From Heloderma charlesbogerti (Eukaryota; Chordata; Lepidosauria; Squamata; Helodermatidae), in assembly GCA_026122225.1 (NCBI GenBank), contig JANEZZ010002762.1, forward strand, positions 620,001 to 684,000: a stretch of 64,000 nucleotides of DNA. The letters run 5' to 3'. Every line of letters starts with the position of its first letter. Positions within the stretch are counted from its first letter, which is position 1. Positions 36,801 through 48,800 of this stretch are shown here, piece after piece. Under the pieces are notes generated by a model that did not search any database, was not told where the DNA came from, and saw only the letters and a list, made by a program, of their open reading frames with translations. Position numbers and translations under genes: made by a program.

Positions 36801-39800
36801 CCTACGGAGGAATTCCCAAATTTGCCCCGAATTGAGCTTGAGGAGAAATTTCAGGGTCAGCCCTGAGTGCACGGAACTGTTTGAGTGGATCTTGCACACA
36901 GCTCTGCAGCTGGGGAATTATGCTGTCACCCCTCTGTCGTGGTCTACCTGCTCCAGCTGCAGCTGCGTGATCCGCTGGGAGATCAAGTCTCCCAGCATAA
37001 TCTCCACGTAGGGGTAGCTGGATCCGGCTGAAGGTCGCTGCGTGCGTGTAGACTGGATCTCTTTCAGAGAGAAAGTCACAATGGGTTCCTGGAGGAGGAA
37101 GGAAAACCTTGCTGGAGCTTGGCCAAAGTCCTGGCTCCACCTGGAAGCTTCTACTGCCTTCTCCCTCTATGGGGGAAGAGCCTACAAGCTGGTCTGTATG
37201 ACCAATTCAACTATAATTAATTAATTCATACTATATAAAAATTGGATTATTGAGCTGTTTAAAAGTATAATTTATTAATTATAATTTTAAACAATAACCC
37301 AATTTCTCTGGGTGGTTACAACACATTAAAAACACAGACTACGAACAATAAAACATTCAATAAAACAGCATATAATCAGACCATCAGGGGCTGGATGAAA
37401 CTGCCCCTTCAATATATCCCTCATTGTATTGTGGTGTAGTGGTTAGAATGCTGGCCTAGGACTCAGGAGACCCGGGTTCTAGTCCCCACTCGGCCATGAA
37501 GCTCACTTGGCCGTTCACTGATGGTCAGCCAAATCTACCTCACAGGATTGTGAGGATAGAATGGAAAGGAGGAGGATCATGTACGCTGCCTTGAGCTCCT
37601 TGGAGGAAAGGTGGGATATAAATGTAACAAATAAAAAGAAAAAACAAGTTGTACCTTCATATGGATTTTAATTGTAAGCCACTTTAATTATAAACCCTGG
37701 GGATGCTGGGATTTGATGTTCCTTTTATTAGCGATTGCTAATAAAAGGAACATCAAATCCCAGCATCCCCAGGGTTTATAATTAAAGTGGCTTATTGCTG
37801 TCAATAGCTGGATCTTCCCTAAGTCTTCTGAATGGGGCAGGAGGCCTACCTTTCCCCCTCCCAGTTAAAGATGATGCAATTCAGAGGGGGCAGCAGGGAA
37901 AGAGAGAGGCATCAGACATTGCAGTTAGAGTTTGGGGGAGAGACAAAGGGTTAGGGAGCAAAGCTCGCTTTGAACTCCACAAAATGCTTATTGCGGGGAG
38001 GGCTGACTCTCTGGAGAGTTCATGCGTGGCAGAGGAATTTGCTGTTTGCGCTGTCTGCCTCGATCTATGCTCAATCTGTGTATTTGCAAATAAACTCAAG
38101 TATTACAAAACACCATAAATCTCCAGCGATCTCAAAGGAAAGCAAACCCAGGTAAGTGCTGCGCTCTTGGAACTTTTCGCCGCTTCGGGAAATGTGGTGC
38201 ATGTAACAATATTATAAGCAAACATGCATACATACAAAGAACACTGCTCCTAGTTAGGGTGACCACACCTTTTTGAAGGGGGGGGGTTTCCTGGGGTGGC
38301 TTGGATCCAGTGGAGGCCTTCTGCAAATGGAAGTGGGTGGGGGGAGGTGATTTCCACCAATTCTCCCATCCTCCTGTATCCCCCTGTACCGATTCCTATG
38401 CTGATCTGGAGGGTCCCCTCCAATCCTCCATAGCAAAATTTTGGGAGGTCCAGCGGGCTGCCTGGAAAAGGGGGATCCAAGACTCAAGAGCATCTTGTTC
38501 CATGAGTGCCTCTCCATTTACAGAACTTTAGATCCATTCCTCAGTGTGCTTTTTTCATGCCTCTTCTCCCTGCAAGGTCATGCCACAGTTGGGGGGCTTT
38601 ATTAGTTCCCTACCTGTCCCAGGGAATTAGGGTTGGGATGCTGGCTGACGACTGACCATGCTCAAATAGACCCAACTGTTCTGTGAAGTCGAGAGCCCCC
38701 TGGCGAAAATGGGTCACTACCCTTTTCATTGCACCATAGTGTCACCTGATAGCTGTGGCAGGAGTGAACTCTCCTTGCTGCCCAAGAACAGGAACTAGGA
38801 CCACACACACAGACAGAGAGACACACAGATGCGGAGAGAGAGAGAGAGAGGGAGACAGAGACGCACGTTGGCTTAGGAGACAGCACACAAGTTACATTGG
38901 CAGGGGAGGATCCCAAGGTTTCAGGAATGGGCTCGCAACACCTACATGGGTCTCCTTGTTCAGGAAGTTGAGTCCGTTCTGGTTAACGGCCAGGATGCAC
39001 GGGGAGACAATTGTGTTGTTGCTGCAGCTCTGGATGTAGAAGAAGGACGAGCCGAACATTGGGAAAGCGCTCAGGAGCCCTGCACGGCAGAACAGAGTTG
39101 GCAATCAGCAGTGCCACCATTATAACTACAAAGAAATGTTACCCAGGGCAGGAGACTGAGGAGTTCATTGCTCCGCTTCTGTTTGAGTGGTGCAGAGAAT
39201 AGGGACAGAGGGTAGGATTTTCACCTTCCCTCATATCTCTTGAACTCAAACACATGAGAAAGTCCTCCTCCACACAGCACATCATTAACCTGTGGAACTC
39301 ACAGCCACAAGATGTAGCAGATGGCCACTAATTTGGCTGGCTTTATCAGGGGATTAGAAAATCCACAGAGGAGAGGGGGTCCAGGCACATCTATTACCTA
39401 AATGGAATTCCTACATTCAGAGGCAGTAAACCCCGTATGCTGGCGACGCCCAACGACAAGAGAGTGTTCTTGTTTCCATACCCTCCTTGGGGATTTCCTG
39501 GAAGCATCTGGCTTGCCCCTCTCAGAAGGAGAGATACTGGACTAGATGGACCCAGCTGGGTCTTAGGTTCTAGCTGCAGGTTTATCGTATGTCACCCAAA
39601 GAACCCATGTAATTGGGCAAATAACAAATATAATTTATTTGTTTCCAAGTATTTATACATCGCTTACATCTGCAGATTTCAAAGTGGAGTACACATATCG
39701 TAAAAACATAAACTTATAACACTAATACATAGGAACATCGGAAGCTGCCTTCTCCTGAGTCAGCCCCTTGGTCCATCTAGCCCAGTATTGTCCACACTGA

Positions 39801-42800
39801 CTGGCAGCAGAGGCTCTCCAGGGTTCCAGGCAGGGTTCCCTCCTAGCCCCACCTGGAGATGCTGGGGATTGAACCTGGGGCCTTTGGCATGCAAAGCACT
39901 TAGCCACAGTCCCTCCCTTACAAGGATATGATGTACATAGAATATATCGTATCTGTGTGAGATGGCAGGCTACGCTACCCAGGGAAGGCTTGCAGAAACA
40001 GATGGGGCTTCAACATGTGCCTAAAGATCAAAAGTGTCGGCTCGCGTCTAAAATTGGGAGGGAGATTATTCCACATAGCGGGTGCCACAACGCCAAATGC
40101 CCTGCTCCAAACGGCTGCAGAGCAGAGCTCAGACGTAGGTGGCACCACCGGGATGGCCTCCCCAGATGACCGCAAGGATCGACGGGGTCTACAGGGGAGA
40201 AGGCCATCTCTCAGGTAGCCAGGTCCCAAGTTGTTTAGGGCTTTATATACTGGCAACCAAATGTTAAATCTGGCGTGGTAGCAACGAGGCATCTGGTGCA
40301 GTTTCTTCAGCACAGATGTAATGTGCTGCACAAGTGTAATGTTTATTTTAATAAAAATGAACAAGTAAATCCCAACGCGGCTGCTGCCATCTGCCATCCG
40401 GTCCCAGCATGGCTGAATCCCAGAGGTGTAGCTGGTCTGAACTCTCTCAAGCCACCCTGCCCCCAGCTCAGCCCACCCCCCGGCAAGGTGACTTCTTACC
40501 TAGGAACTGTGCCCGGGCCTGGTGAGCACTGAGGGCCTGGGCCTGCTGCATGTGGTGCATGACCATGTCCAGCCATGATGGGGCCTCCTGCAGGAGATAG
40601 CACCGGGGCGGGATGTAGTCCTGAACCTCCCGCCTCGGAGGGGGAACAGAAGCACAAAGACACAGGTCACAGACAGACGGTCTAGCCCAGGCTGGAGCCT
40701 GCCAAATGTCTTGAACTCCAATTCCCATCAGCCCCCAGACAGCATGGCCATGCTGGCTAAGAATGGTGGGGGTTGGAGTCGAACACATCTCGAGGGCACC
40801 AGGTTGAACACAGGGACACAGGAAGCTGCCTTATGCTGACTCCGACCCTCGGCCCATCTAGCCCAGCATTGCTGACACTGGCTGGCAGCAACGGCTCTCT
40901 AGGATGTCAGGCAGGATTTTTTCCCAGCCCTTCCTGGGGACTGAACCAGGGACCTTCTGCATGCAAAGCAGGGGCTCTGCCAAGGAGCTTTGGCCCTTTC
41001 CCCTAAAGATAAGTAAGATCGCAGTCTGAGTTATATAGGGGCTTTGGAAGCTGCCTTATGCTGACTCAGACCCTTGGTCCATCTAGCCCAGTGCTGTCAA
41101 CACTAACTGGCAAGAATGGCTCTCCAGGGTTTCAGGCAGGATTCTTTCCTGGAGATGCCAGGATTGAAACTGGGAGCTTCTGCATGCAAAGCAGGGGCTC
41201 CATCACTGAGCCACAGTCCCTCCCCATAAAGATGGAGTTGAAGGCCCCATGAAGAAAGATGGCATACAGCAGAAGTGCTGAACCTCTGTCAGCCCGATGG
41301 CCGAATTCAGTTTCAGAGAAGCTCACTGGGCCTACATCCCAGTGTCAAGCGTAAAGCTCTTCCTGCCAGTCACTACGCCTTAGAAAAGGCCTTAGAAGAG
41401 GCATTTCAGGAAAAAAAAGTGCACAAAAGCAGGGCAATCTCCAAATGACTGCTGGAAAGGGGGTGGGGCCAGAGGAAGGGGGCAGGCTCATCTAGGGAAT
41501 CCTGGAGGGCCAGATTTGGCCCGTGGGCCTGTAGTTCAACACCCCTGCTGTACAGAATATATGGCACGGGATGGAACCATTTGTTAGCATTTCCTAGAGT
41601 GGTGTTTCCCTAAGTACAAGACCAGCACCCAGAGGGATGGCTGGTGCCTTAGATGGTTGGCTTTGCCATCCTGACCCAGAGCAAAGGATGAAAGTAAGCA
41701 CTGCAGGGAGACTCCTCTGTGTTAGCCTTGCATCTCAAAAGGCTTGGACTGCAGTAGTTCTGGCTTACGGGACGTCCACTATGATAAAGCTGGAGAACCC
41801 CGTGCTCTAGAACACAGCCCTTGCGGGCAGGGAAGCAACATGGTCCTCTCGGGGTGACACTTGGACCCCAAGGCCCAAGGATCACCCTGAATACCGGGAA
41901 GACCCAGCGCAGGGGTTGGCAACATAGCAAGACGCCCCCAGACACCTTTCTTGGCACTTGCCAAGGTCCCCTACCCCTCCCAATAACAACAACCCAGTTT
42001 GCTATGAAATACGTTTCTGTTGGTGCTGGAAACTGTGGCTTCAAAGGCGTTTTTTACTGCATTGGTCCCCAGACTCGACTCGTGCCTCGTACTCAGTTTT
42101 TTGGACACGTTCCTTCTCCTTTGCCGTGTGTCCTGTGGCAGCCATTTTGGGGTGGTGCCCAGGGCAGTTTCTCAAATTGCCATATTTATCAATTTCATGC
42201 ATTTCTAATCCACCCCAACAACTAATCTTCTCTGTGCCCACAGCCCCCAAAGGTTGCCAACCACAGAGCCCTGATCAGTGCTGGTTCCAGGGGGGTTGTC
42301 TCCCCCTCTAGCCCCTTCCTCGCATTGCTAAACCTGAAAGGCACGTACGGGGTTGGCAGACCAACGCTGTCCTTTGCTCGGTGCTGCAAGGCAGCCAGCT
42401 TGGAGACCTGCTGGAACTGTTGCTCGCTCAACTTCATGGGAGGGAGAGTGTTGAAGAGACCCTTCAGATAATCGGGCAGTACCTGATAGAGAGACAAGAG
42501 CAGTGGAGGATGGTGGCTCCGAGGTCGGGGCGGTGAATCCGCTGTGGGTTTCAGTCAGAACTCCAACGGAGCTATCCAAGGTGCTCTGCACCTTGGATAG
42601 CTCCTTTGGAGTTCTGACTGAAACCCACAGCGGATTCACCGCCCCACTGACCTCGGAGCCTCCACTAGACAAGAGTCATCAGCAACAACAACTTCGTAAT
42701 ACATATATTATCTTGTTGCACTGGCTGCTGTGCAGCCCTTCCTTACAACAGGATTTGGACAAGCCCAGCCCTCCTGGGGTCTCAATGTGGCTATTTGACC

Positions 42801-45800
42801 CCACCCCTTTTGCCTTCGGCTCCACCCACCACTGGAATGCAGCCCCCGAGAGCTTCTCTGAAATGGAATCTGGCCCTCAGGCTGGAAGAGGTTCTGCACC
42901 CCCGCCTTACGACAAGCTTGTATGGTAGGTCATGCATTAGGAGCAACTACCAAGTACACAGGAGTTGGCACTTGGCATACCTTGGGAAATGGTTATTGCC
43001 GCCATGTTCTCTCATCCTCCCCCTTCGCAGTCAACATACTCCAAGATACCAGGCTTCGGGCTCACTACTCTATTAGTTAACGACCAGGTTCTTTACAAAT
43101 GCAGTTTCTTGCCAAAGGCCCCCGCCCCCCAGGTCCTACCTGATTGTAGTGCATGGTGACATAGAGCTCATTATCAAATTTTAGTGGCTGGGCCCAGATG
43201 ACACGCCGGTACCAGAACATATAGCTGCTGTCCACGTTCTCCATCTCCATGGCGACATCAAGGATGTATTCCTTTTTGTTCAAAGGCCGGACGTTCTGAT
43301 CTGCATTGGTAAAATTGCACTGATCTGATTTTTATTTAAAGCAAGCAGCCTGCGTGGCTGGTGTCCAAGGACACGTTCCCACTCACCCAATGCACAGACC
43401 GGCCCCAGAGCCTCCGAATACAAACTGGAGGATTTGCTAGAGGGAAATGCTGCTCTTTTCCTGGAGAGCCCAAGTGATAAGGACTGCCGTTTGGCCTCTT
43501 GGTTTACACCCATCTCCCGATAGATGGCAGTAGATATTTACTGGAAAAAGGTCGGGGGGGGGACGGGGGTTATCTGATTCCAACAGAAATAACCATTCAG
43601 TAGCAACCAGGTGAATGAATTCTACTTTTCCCTACCCAGGAAGGGATTCTGGGCCTGCCTACGCCAGAAATATATTTGCTTTATCATGGTTTAAAGCAGG
43701 GATGTTGGAGAAATCTGCAAGGGATTCAAATGAGTTTGGGTTTCTATGAATCTGCCCTGATTCTGCAGTGGATCGGCTTTTTCTGAATCACATGGATTCC
43801 ATGGACTTCCAGACCGTTTTTTCATTGGGAGGGGATTTGCGATACTCTGAATTCATGCTGATTTGAATTAGCGCAAATATACAGTAACTCATGTACGCTA
43901 GCGCATTTGCACAAGTGTGTACTTGCCCTAATCCGAATTAGTGCAAGTAGAACAAAATTCTGGTTAAAAAAACATTCTGTCAATGAGCAGACAATGGAAC
44001 AAAAGTTGCCGGACAACCCACAAAACACAGACGGAATGGCTTTAACAAAATCTGTGCATCCCTAGTTTAGTGTAGGGTGGCCATGTGTCCTACTTTACAG
44101 AAGACAGTCCTCTTTTGAAGGACTACCAGGGGATAGTCCTGTATTTAAAGGTGTCCACTGTTTGAAGGGCTGTACAGTCAAAGTCTCATTTTAAGATAAA
44201 GAGCCCTAAGAAGGAAGAGCGGAGCAGGGACCTTGAAGTTCCTGCCCAGGCACAGGTAGCAGCACTTGAACAGCAAGGCGAGCAGCAGCCACACAGGTCA
44301 CCTGGTTACAGCCTTCCCCCCCTGGTGAGATGACTGCATTTATAAATTATAGGAATGATTTCCAAATGTACATCTGTACATGTGCATTAGCATTTGCAAC
44401 TTTTATACAGGTATATGACCTCTTTGTGCAGTGCAGTTGTTGCTGACAACACAAACTCCTTGACACCAGGTAAGCTGATGAACACAACTTAGGGTGCAAT
44501 CCTATGCATGTTTAGACTGGAAAAAGTCCTACAACCCCCAGCATGCCCCAGCCTGCTGGGTGGGGCGTGCTGGGAGTTATACGGCTTTTTTTTCAGTCTA
44601 AACATGCGTGGGATCGCACCTGAAGTGTGATAAAAATCCTTTATCTCGATTCAAGCCTCTGGCGACAGTCTTCATCAACAGGTTTAATTCTAACTCAGTG
44701 GTCTCTCCTTCCAGTCTCCCTTTGAAGTGTCTTTGCTCCATACTGACCACTTTAGGGTCAGCGACCTTAAAGTGTCTGGGGAGGCTGAAGCATTCTCCCG
44801 CTGGTTCTTCAGGCAGAAAAGAAAAAATAGGCACAAATCTGACATCAGAAATGGCAATATTCAAAACCCAGCAGGAGAGCACGAATGCCAGGGTGTTTGT
44901 TTTATTGGTAGTGACAGCAGTGCGAATGACCACTGGCAATAATGTGGCCACTTTCTGCAGTTACTTTCCTTCTGACCTCACTGTTTACAATTCTTCCCTC
45001 ACCTCCATATTACTGCATATAAACCTGAAACTCCACACATCTGATGAAGTGGGCTACAGTCCACGAAAGCTTATGTCAGAATAAATGTGTTAGTTGTTAA
45101 GGAGCCACAAGGCTCTTCGTTGCAATAGATTAACGTAGCTACCCATCTGGAAATCGTTACAAAACGGAATGTTGCTTTATTTCCTAGTGCTCGGGCAGAG
45201 TGGAAGGCTCTCTTTTCCGTGGCCCTGCTGGACTCACTTCTATTGGTGACAGCAAAAATGATGTATTCATCGAAGGCTTCAGGCCGGTGCAGACCCATTT
45301 CAAAGCATATCTCCTCTATCACATCCAGGGCAACCTAGAAAAGCAAGTGGTGGAACAGAAATTTGCGTCACTGAGAATATCAAATGATGCCATTGTTAGG
45401 ACCAACCAAAGAATGTAAGTTTTGGAACTACACAGAACTCTTCCGCAGCCTGGATGTTGATTTTTTTTTTTTAAGGTGGTGGAGGGAGCAGATGTTTCTG
45501 GGAGAGCTCAAGGTTTCATCCCTAACCGGAATTGTTTCCAGTTTTCACTTGGTAAAGAAAGAAGCTCTTGTTGAACAATTATATACAACAGTACCTTGTG
45601 CAAAAGGATCCTGTGCTAGAGAATGCGAAGATGGAGGAAGACAGGAGGAAGATCTCCCTCTTACGAAGACAATAGGGCTGATCCAGGACATTTTGTGTGA
45701 ACACTGACATTTTAAGTGTAATGTTTTAAGTGTAGTGGAGGTGGTTTGAATCCAATTTTGCTGCCCAGAAGACACATGTGCATTTTTCTCTCCTGGAGCA

Positions 45801-48800
45801 AGCTCTTAAAACACACACACGCATGTGTTCTGCGAATTTTCACTGTGTTAGAGGAAAGCCAGGGGATTGCAAGCCAATTGGCTAGTGCCTGCAAAGTCAC
45901 CAACACACCACCCAGTCTTTGCTGTTTTGTAATCGTGGAGAAAGCAAGAGAATTCCAGAAACGTCTATTTCTGCTTCATTGACTACGCTAAAGCATTTGA
46001 TTGTATGGATCACAACAAACTCTGGCAAATTCTTAAAGAGATGGGAGTACCAGACCACTTAACCTGTCTCCTGAGAAACCTGTACGAGGGTCAAGAAGCA
46101 ACAGTAAGAACCAGACATGGAACAACCGAGTGGTTCAAAATTGGGAAAGGAGTACGACAAGGCTGTATATTGTCGCCCTGCTTATTTAACTTACATGCAG
46201 AGTACATCATGAGAAACGCTGGGTTGGATGAATCACAGGTCGGAATTAAGATTGCCGGGAGAATTATTAACAACCTCAGATACGCAGACGATACCACCCT
46301 AATGGCAGAAAGTGAAGGGGATCTGAAGAGCCTCTTGTGGAGGGTGAAAGTGGAGAGTGCAAAAGCTGGTTTGAAACTCAACATTAAAAAAATGAAGATC
46401 ATGGCATCTGGCCCCACCACTTCCTGGCATATAGAAGGGGAAGAAATGGAAGCAGTGACAGATTTTACTTTCCTGGGCTCCAAGATCACCACAGACGGTG
46501 ATTGTAGCCGTGAAATTAAAAGAAGCTTGCTCCTTGGGAGGAAAGCTATGGCAAACCTAGACAGCATAGTCAGAAGTAGAGACCTCACGTTGCCGACAAA
46601 GGTCCGTCTAATCAAAGCTATGGTTTTCCAAGTAGCAACGTATGGCTGTGAGAGCTGGACTATAAGGAAGGCTGAGTGCTGAAGAATCGATGCCTTCGAA
46701 CTGTGGTGCTGGAGAAGACTCTTACGAGTCCCCTGGACTGCAAGGAGGTCAAATCAGTCAATCCTAAAAGAAATCAACCCTGACTGCTCATTGGAAGGAC
46801 AGATACTGAAGCTGAAGCTGAAATATTTTGGCCACCTAATGAGAAGAGAAAACTCTCTGGAAAAGACCCTGATGCTGGGAAAGACTGAAGGCAAAAGGAG
46901 AAGGGGACGGCAGAGGATGAGATGGCTAGATAGCATCACCGATGCAATGAATATGGACTTGAGCATGCTCCGGGAGAGTGCGGAGGACAGGAAGACCTGG
47001 TGTGCTATGGTCCACGGGGTCACGAAGAGTCGGACACGACTGAACGACTGAACAACAACAACAATCATTTATAAAGTATTCATGCATTTGTTTATCCTTC
47101 GGTTTCAGCAAGAAGCAGATGGATGTACAAATGAGCAAACCCTGGGCATGCCCTGCAGGCGAAGAACTGCAGGGCCTGTTGCAACGGCTGAGGGGAATGT
47201 GATGACCATCTTTAACCTTTTCTGCCTCCACACAGGTGCATGTTCCAGGATCCCTTGGGATGTGACATGACCACTGGCTATGCTGGCTGGGGATGATGGG
47301 TGTCACAGTTCAACACATCTGGAGGATGGCAGGTTGGGTAAGGCTGGGATAAAGTGTCAGACTAGATCTGGGGAGACCCAGGTTTAAATCCCCACTCAGT
47401 TAAGAAGCTCGCTGAGTTACATGAAGCCCCCTCATCTCTCCCCGCCCCGTGTCAGCCTAACCTACCTCACAGGGCTGCTGTGAGGATAAAAGTGAGGAAC
47501 TGTGAATGCTACCCTGAGCTCTGAAGCAAAGCAGGATAAATATTTCATTAATAATATAATTTCTGAACACAGAGGGCAGAAGCAGGGAGATTTAGTACCA
47601 GCACCACAGGGGAAAAGTGGAGCAGATTTTCTCCCCCAAAGACGTCCCAAAGGGAGGGGGAGTGAGACCTCCCACTGTGCCCACAGGGCAGAAGGGGAGC
47701 TGTTTTTCGATCCCTCTGCCCCTTTTCTGCGTTGCTGTCAAACACGAGAGTTCGCTCGGGTTGGCAGTCGCGGCGTGTGGCTCTTTGGGGGATGCGGGCT
47801 CCTCCCCGTTCCACTCACCGAACATGTTTTGATCTTCAGGTGCCTCTCAATCCCTCCCGGCAGGAGGAACAGCTGGCGCTTGGAGCTCCTTCCGGCCTTT
47901 GCAGGGAAGGAAGACAGAAAGCAAAACGGACCCTTCGTAAATTGTGTTTGGAGGAGTTCAAGCCCCAGGACATGGAAGCATGCGCAGCAAGGGGGGCCTG
48001 TAAGGCACGAGGAGTCCCCAGCAGGTTTACCGCCTGCGCCACCAGCGCTCCGCCTCGACAGCAAGCCCGGGAGGCTGAGCTCTGTGCCTCGAGGGCGGCG
48101 CCGGGGCTGCGGTACCAGCCTGCCTGAGCATCCCGTCAGCTGACCCCGAAGGGCCAATCCCTGCCCACCAGGCCCTATAAAGGCCTCGCTCTCTCAGTCT
48201 GAGGAACTCATCTGGGGCGAGATGAGAGCCTAGGCTGCTGTGCCCTTCCCCTGCCTGGATTTGACCCTGTGTCTGCCTCCCGCCCCCCTGGCCCTTGTTT
48301 GCGTCTCTAGAACTGAGCCCCTGCCTGTTGTGGGTCTCACACCTGTTTCTGGCCCATTCGGGCTGGCAGCTGACCCCCCAGGTCCCTCCTCATCCTTGCT
48401 GGAGGCATGACAGGATCAGAAAACCAATGGATGCTTGTTATCTCTCTGGTGGTGGGCAGGGGCAGGGCCAAAGGGGGGGTGTCACCCCCTTTCTGCTCCC
48501 CCTCTTTCTGCCACTTTCTCTCTCTCTCTCTCTCTCTCCCCCTCCCTGCCCAGCAGGTTGCAGGAAGAGGGGCAGGTCACGTTTGCCAGAGTTCTGAACT
48601 TGCAGAGACATTTTGAAATTAGGCTGAGGGCTGCAGGTCATCCCACCTCTGCACTACCCCCTTGGGATGAGAGGAGAACCTCTCCGACGTAGAAAGGAAT
48701 GTGTTAGGCATTTGCAGCCCTGAAGGTTGCAATGGCCCTTTTGCAGGACCCCATGAAAAACTGGCATCAGGAACATACACTACAGCGCCAGTGAGGTGTG

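Noticed and set aside
47502..48143. 213-codon open frame on the plus strand
   Set aside because: It runs antisense over the MYO15A exon at 47819-47896 and through SINE sequence; no domain or conserved composition.
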